IMG/VR virus record: IMGVR_UViG_3300017928_000003
Span: 1 to 46,988 of that record
Direction: 5' to 3' (one strand)
Length of the DNA stretch: 46,988 nt
Source: a virus
Shown: in pieces, positions 6,727 to 15,985 of the stretch
How the letters are laid out: every line of letters starts with the position of its first letter
How positions within the stretch are numbered: the stretch's first letter is position 1
Translations under genes and position numbers: made by a program
The notes under the pieces: generated by a model
What the model was told of the DNA's origin: nothing
The model's database searches: none
What the model saw: the letters and a program-made list of their open reading frames with translations, nothing else

Positions 6727-8619
6727 ATGTCAAAAGAAAAGAAGCCTATCAGAGACCCGCATTCCAAGAGCACGTTACGTGATATCGTAATGAAGCCTAG
6801 TAGTGGCGTGTTTGATATGGCAGGGATTGAAAACCCAAATGAGTTAAATGAAAAAATCAAGAGGCTCATCAAGTTTTTTGAAGAGTATGGTATTGATTAT
6901 AATAAGTTAGACGAAGAAAATGTTACCAAGATTGCTTATCCTAACTATGATCAATATATGCACATTCCTGGTCAACATAATTTGAAGAGATGGTTAGAAA
7001 CAATTAGAAATATTTATGTTAGTGAGAAAAGTGGGCTAGATCGTGCTAATGCTGTTCGTCAAGCGACCACTGGTTGGAATTTAATGGAAACTTATGATTT
7101 CTTGAATTGGATGAAGTTCTATCAAGAAGGAGCTCACTTGAAATACAAAACAGCACAACTTTGGTATGAAAATGGTCAGCCAGGTTACTTTTTACAGATC
7201 AAACCAGATCCTACTAAACCAGAAGAGTCTGTAGTAGATCATCATGCTATTCGTGATACACAAGAAGACATCGAACGTCAGGAAGATAGGAAGCGTATCA
7301 TTGAGAAGCAACGTCAAAAGATTATCGGTCGTTTAGATTCTGCTGAAAAGTTATTACGCTCTCCTGAAGGACAAATGTTTGCTGGTCCTGAATTAGAAAA
7401 TCTTATGGAAGCTATTTATAGTTTGAAAAAGAGAGTGCAGTTAGTCAATAAACTCAGCACTTCTACTCGTTTGTATGAAGATATGATTGTGCGCGAAGGT
7501 AATGTTTTACGTCGTAAGGGTTTTATCAAAGCTGCCGAAGTACTATATTCGGTAGCTCAAGCTAATAATCCACCTCCTCCAGGTATTGGTAAACCGGGAC
7601 CTATTGAAGCATTACCGCAACCAGTTCCACCAGATGATCCATCTGGCGCTGGACATCCCGGTCTTCCCGGTACACTTCCATCTTTGGGACCGGGTATGCC
7701 ACAAGCTCCTAAGAGCCCACCTTCTACTAGCGAGACACAACCAGTCGACTTGAAGCCAGTTCCAGTACCAGATGGCACTATCGCTCAAGGACCGCCTTCT
7801 CCTATGCCTGAAAGTGTGCCCAAAGGAATCGCAGAATTTCTTGATCAGACCGAGACAGGCGGCAAGACTACCCCTGAGGAATTGGGCGCAGAGGACAATC
7901 TAGAAGTGCAGGACACTTTGGAAGTCGAAGATGATCAATTAATGGTAACAGAAGCTCAAATGGCACCACCAGGTCCAGTAGCAGAGGATGTTCCAATGAC
8001 CACGGCTCCCCGTCGTCTAAAGCCGTCTGTTTCACCGCCAGTCGCGGAGAAACTACTTGAAGTGACTGAAGATACTCCTCCAGCCAATGAAGCCGGGGTG
8101 GAACAAGCTGCCCCCGCAGCTAAGGATTTCGATCGTATTATCGATTCTGCTCTAGCCAATGTGACTGTCAATGATGTGGTAGCTAAACTGGAAGATATTG
8201 CCAAAATTTTCAAGACTAGAGAAATTCCTCGTCAATTAGCCATGGTAGATATGATGTTAGATAGTTTAAATTTGGCCTCTATGTTTCCTACTCTTTCCGA
8301 AGCCATCAATAAATCTCTCGAATCTAATAACTATGTCTCTACTCGTTTGGATGATATTATTGCTAGACTACGTGGAGCCATGGTTAGTAAAGAAGTGGAT
8401 CTCAAGGGAGGTAGCAATGCTCCTCGCGCTGGCAGTGTAGCCAAAAATTTACAAGATCAAGCCGATAAAGATGAAGCTCGTAAGAAGATGAGAAAAGACC
8501 AAGAGACCGCTGAACTAGAAGGTGGCGCTAAACCATCTCCTCAAGTAGAAATTGGCGAAGACCTAGGTGCTCAACCTCCAGCCGCTCCGGCTCCACCACC
8601 TCCACGCCCAGTAGGCTAA
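6727..8619 (+). CDS. Large Pro-rich virion protein, unknown role
   Basis: 630 aa with three parts. The N-terminal part (about 1-280) is helical with aromatic patches (DFLNWMKFYQEG) and ends in the short helical motif RRKGFIKAAEVLYSVAQA. The middle (about 280-470) is a long low-complexity Pro/Gly/acidic linker (PPPPG, PVPPDDPSG). A second helical domain follows at about 475-560 (VAKLEDIAKIFKTREIPRQL), then a charged and Pro-rich tail ending PAPPPPRPVG. The start follows the previous stop by 1 base. The same domain-linker-domain organisation appears in the proteins at 15986 and 29746. No enzyme motif is seen; a structural or scaffold role is inferred. Confidence 0.75.
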   Translation: MSKEKKPIRDPHSKSTLRDIVMKPSSGVFDMAGIENPNELNEKIKRLIKFFEEYGIDYNKLDEENVTKIAYPNYDQYMHIPGQHNLKRWLETIRNIYVSEKSGLDRANAVRQATTGWNLMETYDFLNWMKFYQEGAHLKYKTAQLWYENGQPGYFLQIKPDPTKPEESVVDHHAIRDTQEDIERQEDRKRIIEKQRQKIIGRLDSAEKLLRSPEGQMFAGPELENLMEAIYSLKKRVQLVNKLSTSTRLYEDMIVREGNVLRRKGFIKAAEVLYSVAQANNPPPPGIGKPGPIEALPQPVPPDDPSGAGHPGLPGTLPSLGPGMPQAPKSPPSTSETQPVDLKPVPVPDGTIAQGPPSPMPESVPKGIAEFLDQTETGGKTTPEELGAEDNLEVQDTLEVEDDQLMVTEAQMAPPGPVAEDVPMTTAPRRLKPSVSPPVAEKLLEVTEDTPPANEAGVEQAAPAAKDFDRIIDSALANVTVNDVVAKLEDIAKIFKTREIPRQLAMVDMMLDSLNLASMFPTLSEAINKSLESNNYVSTRLDDIIARLRGAMVSKEVDLKGGSNAPRAGSVAKNLQDQADKDEARKKMRKDQETAELEGGAKPSPQVEIGEDLGAQPPAAPAPPPPRPVG

Positions 8620-8633
8620 ATCAAAGCAAATGA

Positions 8634-10352
8634 ATGAAACTACGCGAACTACTTCAACAATTAGTGGCAGTTCAAAAAGCGATAGGCGCCTCCACGCCCT
8701 ATATCACTGGAGGAACACCTCGCGATAAGTTTATGAATCGATTAGATAATGTAGCCGATATTGATATCACCACTGGTGATAAAACGGTAGATTATCTGTC
8801 GCAAGAATTTGCTATTCAATTACGTAAGAAATACAACGTCACCCGAAAGACTATGGACGATGGACATAGTACTATCTTCATTGGTAATTTGAAGGTAGAT
8901 TTCTCTTCTAATTTCATTGTTAATGATATAGAATCTTATTTACAAAAAATGGGAATTACTAATCCCACCGATCTACAAAAAGAAATGTTTAGTAGGGATT
9001 TTACTTGTAATACACTTTTACTAACTGTAGATTTAAAAAAGCTATTAGATCCGACCAAGCGCGGTTTTCGTGACATTAGGGAGAAGAAAATAAAGACTTG
9101 TCTTGCTCCAGAAATTACATTAACCTCTAATAGAAATAGGGTGATTAGATCTGTCTATTTAGCTTGCAAGTTGGGTTTTGAAGTGGATAAATCTATTATC
9201 GATTTTGTGCGCCAAAATCCACAGACAGTTAAAATCTCCACTGAAAAGGTAATGAATGAGAAATTGAATCAAGCTTTCGAAAAAGATGGAGATAAAGCCG
9301 CTAAACTCATCACGGAAATGGGTTTATGGAGTCTAATTCCTATCACCGAGAAAGTTTACCCTTACTATATGAAACAAATTAAAGGAAGTGTAAAAGCTCG
9401 TGCCGCTCTCTTCAATCGAATTGTTAAACAAGCTGACGATGAGAATGACGGACCTAATTTCGATTACGGTAAAGGGTTGTATTCCAATATGGGTAAATAC
9501 AAGAGTGTTAAAGATTTCGAAGAGCATGCCGACAAAGGTCCGAGCGCTTTCTTTGCTGATGACAATGAAGATCATATGATGCCGCCCAAAGAACATGGAA
9601 CCAAAATCTATGATTGGAAGAATAGTCCGTATCAAGGTACGCCAAAAAAACCAATCAAGGACAAGCATAAGTCCGATGATAATGACTTGGGCACCGGCTT
9701 CTACGAAAACTTGGAACACTATCAAAGTGTTAGAGATTTCATCGAGCATACTCCATTAGGACGCGACCACGGTGCTAAAATAAAGCCAGAATGGGCGCGA
9801 GCTAAGGACGTCAATCATATCGATTTCCCGGTAGACGAAGATATCAATCATGACAGCCTGATTAGACCGGAAGAAGGTCAGTATCAGCCACCCAGACTAG
9901 TGGGTCCGTCTGGCACTGATGATCGAACCGTGCAACCTAGCGATACCGGTTTTGATAGCCCACAAATCGAATTTACCTCTCCACAAATTGCTGGCGAGCA
10001 TAGCTATACACCATTGGACGATTTCGATGGTAGGTCTAGTGATGCCCTCAATTTTGGTCGAGATTATGATGACGAATCTGCTCCTGTGGGTCGTACCTGG
10101 GATGAAGCTTTCGTCGATGATTTAGAAGCCGAGGTGCGGGAAAAGGAATGGGATTTAGATAGGTTAGCAGCTAAATATGACAATTTAGACGACATGGATA
10201 TGTTATCTCCTGCCGAAACTGAAATCTATGGATTACCGGATGGAGTAGATCCGGAAGCTAAAGATGGTGCTCAAACTATCCAAACTGAAAACCCTTTTAC
10301 AAATACTCTTGATATGGGTCGTCAAATGTATGAAGATAAGTGGAACATTTAA
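8634..10352 (+). CDS. Diverged class II CCA/poly(A) polymerase-family nucleotidyltransferase
   Basis: 572 aa. The N-terminal about 190 residues are a recognisable class II tRNA-nucleotidyltransferase/poly(A) polymerase head: G26-G27-T-P-R30-D31, catalytic D42-I-D44 in ADIDITTGD, and S120-R121-D122-F123-T124. Motif D, normally EDxxR and used to choose ATP/CTP, reads S165-N166-R-N-R169 followed by the normal VIRSVYLACKLGF. The acidic pair is lost, so nucleotide choice is probably changed. Instead of a tRNA-binding tail, residues about 270-572 are acidic and Pro-rich with a repeated element (LYSNMGKYKSVKDFEEH near 282, FYENLEHYQSVRDFIEH near 354). It lies among virion genes, 14 bases after its neighbour. 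Substrate unknown; it may be virion-packaged (inference). Confidence 0.85.
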   Translation: MKLRELLQQLVAVQKAIGASTPYITGGTPRDKFMNRLDNVADIDITTGDKTVDYLSQEFAIQLRKKYNVTRKTMDDGHSTIFIGNLKVDFSSNFIVNDIESYLQKMGITNPTDLQKEMFSRDFTCNTLLLTVDLKKLLDPTKRGFRDIREKKIKTCLAPEITLTSNRNRVIRSVYLACKLGFEVDKSIIDFVRQNPQTVKISTEKVMNEKLNQAFEKDGDKAAKLITEMGLWSLIPITEKVYPYYMKQIKGSVKARAALFNRIVKQADDENDGPNFDYGKGLYSNMGKYKSVKDFEEHADKGPSAFFADDNEDHMMPPKEHGTKIYDWKNSPYQGTPKKPIKDKHKSDDNDLGTGFYENLEHYQSVRDFIEHTPLGRDHGAKIKPEWARAKDVNHIDFPVDEDINHDSLIRPEEGQYQPPRLVGPSGTDDRTVQPSDTGFDSPQIEFTSPQIAGEHSYTPLDDFDGRSSDALNFGRDYDDESAPVGRTWDEAFVDDLEAEVREKEWDLDRLAAKYDNLDDMDMLSPAETEIYGLPDGVDPEAKDGAQTIQTENPFTNTLDMGRQMYEDKWNI

Positions 10353-10382
10353 AACCAACGATTATTATGGCATACAAATGCA

Positions 10383-10388
10383 TATAAT
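10383..10388 (+). promoter_or_regulatory. Possible -10 element TATAAT
   Basis: A perfect -10 hexamer lies in the 66-base gap before the gene at 10419, with the SD TAGAGGT at 10406-10412. No clear -35 is seen at 16-18 bases upstream. In AT-rich DNA the hexamer can arise by chance. Confidence 0.3.
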
Positions 10389-10418
10389 CATATCCAAAAA
10401 CAGTCTAGAGGTATCTAC

Positions 10419-11369
10419 ATGTCATTACAGTCCACCGCTCAAGAACAGCTTTTTGTCGTAGATCCAACAGCGATTACGCCGTTGGAGGTGTCTGTTCCGC
10501 TCAATGAGGGCGAAATGGGTTCCCTAGGGCTCAGTGGAGATGTTTCTCCTGAGGAAATGGCGGGCGCTCCCGCTCTAGAAGTGCATGAGCCAGTAGACAA
10601 CGTAGAAATTGTCGTTGAAGAACTCCCAGGCGCCCCAGCTGGCACCAAGGATCCTGAGCCAATGTTGGAAGTCAGCGAGCCAGGTATACAGGTGGATGAG
10701 AAGTCAGCCGCCGATGATCAGGATGCCAAGAAGTCCAACAAGAACGAAAGATGGGATTGGGCTTCTAAAGGACCACACGGATTCGTGGGGTGGGTACAAG
10801 AGAAGATTAGTAGTGTACCCAAGCACTCTGGCTACGACTCTGCCGGATTAGAGCGAGCTATGGCTTACATGGAGAAGCTAGATAGTGAAATCTCTAAGGC
10901 TATGAGAATGGACTTGGACGGCGAACTAGACGCCAATAAGATTGAAGAGGTTCGCTCCAAATTGGATGAGGGTATTGCTCGTTTGCAAGATCGTCTCGAC
11001 AAAGTGAAAGAATCTAAGAAGTCCTCTCGCAAGCGCAAAAAGTCTGCCGATGAAGCTTCTGAAGGTTTGGTCAAAGAGGCCCAGAAAATTTTGGGTGTGC
11101 AAGGCGTGTACATTATGGCTCCTCTGCTGATTTCGGGTATTGCCAGGATTTGTATTAATGGTTGCATTTCAGCCGGTCATGACATAAGTGATTTGTATCT
11201 TCGTCAAGTTAAGCAATGGAAATTGTCCGATCGTGAACAATTTGAGTTGAAGCAATTATTATTCGATATGGGGTTCCCGATGCCATATGATAGAAGCGTA
11301 ATGGCTAATGAAGATTTCGATCCCGGTTCTGCGGATAACTATGAATTAATGCAACAATTCAAGGGTTAA
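10419..11369 (+). CDS. Hypothetical virion/assembly protein with coiled coil
   Basis: 316 aa. Residues 1-95 are acidic and probably disordered (PLEVSVPLNEGEMG, VVEELPGAPAG), ending in the motif AADDQDAKK that is shared with the proteins at 21291 and 24989. An aromatic segment follows (RWDWASKGPHGFVGWVQEK, about 109-128), then a charged coiled coil (about 150-195, KIEEVRSKLDEGIARLQDR) with a Lys/Arg-rich tail (KKSSRKRKK). The C-terminal domain has a hydrophobic helix (VYIMAPLLISGIARICING) that may be buried or membrane-seeking. SD TAGAGGT. Function unknown. Confidence 0.75.
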   Translation: MSLQSTAQEQLFVVDPTAITPLEVSVPLNEGEMGSLGLSGDVSPEEMAGAPALEVHEPVDNVEIVVEELPGAPAGTKDPEPMLEVSEPGIQVDEKSAADDQDAKKSNKNERWDWASKGPHGFVGWVQEKISSVPKHSGYDSAGLERAMAYMEKLDSEISKAMRMDLDGELDANKIEEVRSKLDEGIARLQDRLDKVKESKKSSRKRKKSADEASEGLVKEAQKILGVQGVYIMAPLLISGIARICINGCISAGHDISDLYLRQVKQWKLSDREQFELKQLLFDMGFPMPYDRSVMANEDFDPGSADNYELMQQFKG

Positions 11370-11375
11370 GCGATC

Positions 11376-12044
11376 ATGTCTAAATACACCAGATATCAGT
11401 CAGTAGTCTCTAGAAATACTGACGAACATATTAGTGAAGATCATTGGCTTAAGCAATTTGAAAAGTCTTTGGAGAAGGGCGCAGTACAACCCCGCCCTCA
11501 GAGTTCGCTGTACGACCAAATCAATTCTATCATGAATGGTACCCCATCCAAGTATCCTTCTGTGCAAGCAGCCGTGGATGATATGATGCAGCGTAGCGGT
11601 CTTAGTAATTATCTTAAAACTTCTAAAGAAAACGATGAGGGTAATAAGAAAATAGCTGGCGATCAAAATGATAATTTTGACAAAACCATTCCCGTCGAAC
11701 AAAAACAACAAGACACAAATATTCCGGATATTATTCGTGAAAATCCAGCTATTCTCAAAACATTAGAGAATTATATTAGATCTACCCGTGGTAACTTACC
11801 TATTCCAGCTATTATAGATAAACTGCATTCTATTCATCGTACAGATGTGCCAAAAGATAAAATGTGGGACGATGACAAACTCATTAGATTAGTTAGTAAA
11901 CTAAATCTTGAAGCCAAAAAAAATAATCCAGCTAACTATGAGGATTATGCCAATTTGGCAGTGGGTGATCGTGATACAGCTGATTCGAATGTGGATCCAT
12001 CCAATACGGACGCTTTTAATGCTTTAATGCCAGCCAAATTGTAA
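11376..12044 (+). CDS. Hypothetical protein directly upstream of TerL
   Basis: 222 aa, hydrophilic. A disordered middle (about 85-115, Asp/Asn/Lys/Gln-rich) separates an N-terminal helical region from a C-terminal domain with IPAIIDKLHSIHRTDVPKD and LIRLVSKLNLEAKKNN. SD AAGGG lies 7 bases after the previous stop. Its position 8 bases before TerL makes a packaging partner plausible, but no HTH is visible and the family is not recognised. Confidence 0.72.
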   Translation: MSKYTRYQSVVSRNTDEHISEDHWLKQFEKSLEKGAVQPRPQSSLYDQINSIMNGTPSKYPSVQAAVDDMMQRSGLSNYLKTSKENDEGNKKIAGDQNDNFDKTIPVEQKQQDTNIPDIIRENPAILKTLENYIRSTRGNLPIPAIIDKLHSIHRTDVPKDKMWDDDKLIRLVSKLNLEAKKNNPANYEDYANLAVGDRDTADSNVDPSNTDAFNALMPAKL

Positions 12045-12052
12045 TTAAATAA

Positions 12053-13930
12053 ATGACAACATCTGAGAAAGATATTTTTCTAAAATTGAAAAGACAGCTG
12101 CTTATGCTTGATCCGGTCTCTTTTTGCCAGACCTATCTCAATTTAGATGGAAAGCCTTTTACTCTAAGTGGTAATGGATACAAGCCTTTCTGTGACATTT
12201 ATCGATATATTGGTATCAAGGCTTTAGAACGTAACTCTAAACCCGTTATTATGGTTAAGGGTCGTCAGGTTGGCGCCACCACTATGGCTAGTGCCTTAGA
12301 AATGTATTTCATGGGCTCTGGTATGTTTGGTAACGGCGAAAGACCACCCATTCGCGTTATTCACACTTTTCCACAATTGGAACTGGCAGCGGCGTATTCT
12401 AAGACCAAGCTCAACCAAATGATCATTACCTCTCTCGTCCCGGAGGGCGTGGAACAAAAGAGCGGCTCCAAACCGAAGTCCTACATGCAACTCTTGTTGG
12501 ACCAAAGCGCTTCAGCCAGCGAGTCCTTACATTTTAAGCAGTTCGCGGGTGGTAATCACTTATGGGTAGAATCTACTGGCGTTGATGCAGACCGTATCAT
12601 GGGTCGTACCGCTGATGTTATCTTTTTTGATGAAGTACAGAAGACCACTGATTTGGCATTAGGTAATGCTCTCAAGATTTTAACTACTGCTAAGTATGGT
12701 GAGCCATCTAAAGGGGTGAGAATTTATTTTGGTACGCCTCGTCGTAAAGGTTCTGATTTCCACAAGATGTGGCAGAACTCTTCTCAACAATATTATTACT
12801 TAGGTTGCGAAAACTGCGAAAAACACTTCCCACTCTACACTCCTGGCTCTAATAATTGGGAAAAAATCTGGATTCACGGCTACACTGTCAAATGTCCACT
12901 CTGTGGACATGAACAAAACAAATTAGAAGCTGCCGAGCGCGGCAAGTGGGTTGCCTTTAAAGATCCTAATGATGATGATTGTAACATGATTGGTTTCCAT
13001 ATCAATCAACTTTACATGCCGATGTTTACTCGTGAAGCTATTGAGAATGAAAAGCCGGGTAAGCACCCCATTAATACCGAACGTGTTTTTATGAATGAAG
13101 TTTTGGGAGAATTCTTTCAAGGAGATTCTAGTCCCATTACTCCTGACGAAGTGCGTCTTTTTTGTGCCGATCATGAAAGAAAGTTTTCTCCTAGTATCGT
13201 TCCAAGTAAGGGTTTAATGCAGCAGATTGCCGTGTTGGGTATCGATTATGGTGCCCGTTCTGATTTGGAACAATTAGCTCAACCAGATAAGATTACCAGT
13301 CGCGGTCAATCCTATAGTACTGCAGTGGTGCTACTGTCTAAAGGTCCCGGTTTACTATCTATTGAATTTGCGATGAAATTCAAAAGAAACGATCCTGCTC
13401 ATAAGAAAGGCATCATAGACCAGTTGATTAGACAATACAATATTCAACTAGCAGTAGGAGATATTGGTTACTCTAATGACTTTTCTCAAGACCTACAAAA
13501 TGTCTATGGAGATAAGTATTTGGTTTCTCGTGCTCATCCGTCAGTCAATGAACATGTTAAGTTTAGACATGATACTTTTCCAAAAGAAATTCTTTTCGAA
13601 AGAGACTATTATATTGCTCAGCTCTATGAACAAATGAAAAAAGGAATGATTAGATTTCCTTATGGTGATTATGAAAGAATTGCTTGGTTGATAGAACATT
13701 GTTGTAGTATGGAGATTAAACCTTCTATTTCTAGAACTGGTGGCGATCCTAGTGTCCATTATGTCAAAGGTGGTACACCAAATGATGGTTTCATGGCTTT
13801 ACTTAACGCTTATATTGCTTATAAGTTCTTGGTAACCAGAGGGTTTACTCACAATAACCCTTTACTACAGAATGAAAGAAACATTAATAAACCAATGGTT
13901 TTGAGTGGATATGTGTCCAGAAAATTCTAA
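12053..13930 (+). CDS. terL: Terminase large subunit (ATPase and nuclease)
   Basis: 625 aa. The DNA-packaging motor subunit, which docks on the portal, hydrolyses ATP to pump DNA and cuts the concatemer. ATPase: Walker A-like K69-G-R-Q-V-G-A-T-T77 and Walker B with acidic pair D193-E194 in ADVIFFDEVQ. A four-cysteine zinc-finger-like insert (C252-x2-C255 and C281-x2-C284) sits between the domains, as in GpA-type terminases. Nuclease: D398 in GIDYG, D470 in AVGDIGY and D578 in PNDGF supply the RNase H-like acidic triad. All key residues are present. The start codon has no clear SD; the previous gene ends 8 bases upstream, so translation is probably coupled. The portal follows after 74 bases. 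Confidence 0.95.
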   Translation: MTTSEKDIFLKLKRQLLMLDPVSFCQTYLNLDGKPFTLSGNGYKPFCDIYRYIGIKALERNSKPVIMVKGRQVGATTMASALEMYFMGSGMFGNGERPPIRVIHTFPQLELAAAYSKTKLNQMIITSLVPEGVEQKSGSKPKSYMQLLLDQSASASESLHFKQFAGGNHLWVESTGVDADRIMGRTADVIFFDEVQKTTDLALGNALKILTTAKYGEPSKGVRIYFGTPRRKGSDFHKMWQNSSQQYYYLGCENCEKHFPLYTPGSNNWEKIWIHGYTVKCPLCGHEQNKLEAAERGKWVAFKDPNDDDCNMIGFHINQLYMPMFTREAIENEKPGKHPINTERVFMNEVLGEFFQGDSSPITPDEVRLFCADHERKFSPSIVPSKGLMQQIAVLGIDYGARSDLEQLAQPDKITSRGQSYSTAVVLLSKGPGLLSIEFAMKFKRNDPAHKKGIIDQLIRQYNIQLAVGDIGYSNDFSQDLQNVYGDKYLVSRAHPSVNEHVKFRHDTFPKEILFERDYYIAQLYEQMKKGMIRFPYGDYERIAWLIEHCCSMEIKPSISRTGGDPSVHYVKGGTPNDGFMALLNAYIAYKFLVTRGFTHNNPLLQNERNINKPMVLSGYVSRKF

Positions 13931-14004
13931 AAGTCTGAAATATTAGCCCTGACTGATATATCATATATTGAGTATAGTAGAGGGTGTAGTGAAAATGAGG
14001 ATTC

Positions 14005-15900
14005 ATGGCTAGTAATAAACCCCCTAAACAATGGCAGGGACCATCAAAATCAGACCAATATATGGATAAGCGTTCAACTGTTCCACAAGTTAGCGCTATT
14101 ATGGCCCAAGGTGTTTCCAAAGAAAGAAGAGCGATTCTTTCTGATGAAGTTGATCAGGGTGCATTTCGTGATGGTTCTGGACCTACCTACAGTCAGAGAG
14201 TAGCAGAAAATCTTGAAACTGCTAACGCCCGTGTCGTGGCATCTGTTGGTGGATTCAAAAAGAACGCTCAAGTAGTTAGTAGTGTGGGCGGTATGTTCCG
14301 TGGTATTCACGGAGATTCTGTCAAACAAACTCCTGAAGTATATTCTCCTCTGTGGCTCAATTCCAACCTTAATCTACCCCGTGATAGGGCTACTATCAAT
14401 GCTTGGTGTCGTAGCTTTTATGCTTTGAATCCTTTCGTACATAATGCTATCAATCTTCACAGTACTTACCCAATTAGTAAGCTAAGCATTAAGTGTCCTA
14501 ATAAAGATATTGAGAAGTTCTTCAACGATATGATTGAAGAAATCGATTTGATGAACATATGTGTACAAATCGCTCAGGAGTACTGGTTACTCGGTGAAGC
14601 CTTTGTATATTCTGAACTAGATGAAAGCAAAGGTAAGTGGAGTCGTTTGCTGATTCAGAACCCAGACTTTATGGTGGTTAAGCGTACCGTAGTGGCTAAT
14701 GAACCTATTATCCAATTGCGTCCAGATCCTAATCTACAAAAGATTATCTTCTCTAACCGTCCTAGTGATATTGAACAGCGCAAACAATTAAACCAACATA
14801 TCATTGATTCGGTGCGTCGTGGTGAAAATATTCCTCTAGACAACTTTCATGTTTCTCATTTGGCTCGTCGTATCAGTCCTTATGAAATCAGAGGTACTGG
14901 ACTACCAGTCTGTATTTTTCGTCAATTGATGTTATTTGATAAGTTACGCGAATCCAAATATGCTCAAGCTGATAATATGATCAATCCACTCACCATCGTT
15001 AAGATTGGTTCGGCTGATTATAAACCTACTTTCGCCGACTTAGAAGCTTGGAGAAGTACTTTCGAAGAAGCTCAATATGATAAGGATTTCAAGATTTTTA
15101 CTCATGAAGGCGTAGATGTTACTAGAGTAGGTTATGGTCAAGGTATCTACGATATTTCTGGTGATATTACTCAGTTAGTTAAAGAAATCTACGTGGGACT
15201 TCAGGTTCCACCGGTGTTGATGGATGGTGGTGCCGATACTACTTACGCCAATGGTGGTGTAGCTTTAGATGTTTTGCGTCAGCGTTACATGCAGTTTCGT
15301 AATATGATGTCCCAGTGGTTGAAACGCAAAATCTTTGCTCCTATCTCCAAAATTCAAGGATTCTACGATTATTCCGGTGGAGAGAAGCAGCTCATCGTTC
15401 CAGAGATTGACTGGAATCATATGTCCTTGTTCGATGCCGGAGATTACATTAATAGCATCGTCACTTTAACTCAAGGCACTGATGAAGCTAAGAGAGTTTC
15501 TTTGCATACCCTATATCGTTCGATCGGTTTGGAATTTGAAGATGAAACTCGTAAAATTCGCAAGGAAGCTATCCAAAACGCCATTGCCAAAAAGGAAAAG
15601 GCAGCTTTGGAGGCTATGGACCTCAACGCTCTTCGTGCTCTGGATGAGGAAGATGAAATTCCGGAACCAGAAAAGAAGCCAGGACAAGAAGAACAGCCAG
15701 TTCCGGGCGAAACTCCAGGTGGCGCACCACCTCCAGGTGGTATGCCAGATTTGGGATTGCCGAGTGGTCCGCCTCCAGGTCCGCTTCCAGGTGGAGGAGC
15801 CGCAGCGCTTCCTGCGGCACCTCCAGGTGGCGAGGCGCCCCCGGGCGGTGGGACACCCCCAGCCGCTCCGCCAGTAGGCGGACCACCGCCCGGTCCATAA
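14005..15900 (+). CDS. Portal protein with Gly/Pro-rich C-terminal tail
   Basis: 631 aa. The dodecameric portal forms the DNA entry/exit vertex and docks TerL. Support: position right after TerL; a hydrophobic/aromatic clip region (NAWCRSFYALNPFVHNAIN, about 132-150); a mixed alpha/beta core; DKLRESKYAQADNMINPLT; and EIYVGLQVPPVLMDGG, which resembles portal stem/wing motifs (LGVPPxLLG type). Residues about 550-631 are extreme low complexity (repeated PPGG, PGGG, PPPG), raising local GC. This tail is unusual for portals and could be a flexible contact with scaffold or internal proteins (inference). The SD GAGGAT is 4 bases before the ATG. Confidence 0.88.
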   Translation: MASNKPPKQWQGPSKSDQYMDKRSTVPQVSAIMAQGVSKERRAILSDEVDQGAFRDGSGPTYSQRVAENLETANARVVASVGGFKKNAQVVSSVGGMFRGIHGDSVKQTPEVYSPLWLNSNLNLPRDRATINAWCRSFYALNPFVHNAINLHSTYPISKLSIKCPNKDIEKFFNDMIEEIDLMNICVQIAQEYWLLGEAFVYSELDESKGKWSRLLIQNPDFMVVKRTVVANEPIIQLRPDPNLQKIIFSNRPSDIEQRKQLNQHIIDSVRRGENIPLDNFHVSHLARRISPYEIRGTGLPVCIFRQLMLFDKLRESKYAQADNMINPLTIVKIGSADYKPTFADLEAWRSTFEEAQYDKDFKIFTHEGVDVTRVGYGQGIYDISGDITQLVKEIYVGLQVPPVLMDGGADTTYANGGVALDVLRQRYMQFRNMMSQWLKRKIFAPISKIQGFYDYSGGEKQLIVPEIDWNHMSLFDAGDYINSIVTLTQGTDEAKRVSLHTLYRSIGLEFEDETRKIRKEAIQNAIAKKEKAALEAMDLNALRALDEEDEIPEPEKKPGQEEQPVPGETPGGAPPPGGMPDLGLPSGPPPGPLPGGGAAALPAAPPGGEAPPGGGTPPAAPPVGGPPPGP

Positions 15901-15950
15901 TCCACATAAAATCAAGGGTTAGTGTATGTACTTATGGATAATGCAGCATT

Positions 15951-15972
15951 CTTATAGTTATTAGCCTATAAG
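15951..15972 (+). promoter_or_regulatory. 7-bp hairpin just before an SD
   Basis: CTTATAG (15951-15957) pairs perfectly with CTATAAG (15966-15972) around an 8-nt loop. The SD AGAGGG begins two bases later at 15974. A 12-codon reading frame (ATG 15926, stop TAG 15962-15964 inside the loop) has its own SD AAGGG at 15914-15918. The hairpin may mark a 5' end or affect initiation at 15986. Confidence 0.4.
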
Positions 15973-15985
15973 TAGAGGGTTTTCT

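Noticed and set aside
15471-15915. Several long reading frames on both strands over the portal tail
   Set aside because: They are by-products of the GC-rich Gly/Pro repeat DNA, lack SDs and have no protein-like composition outside the portal frame.
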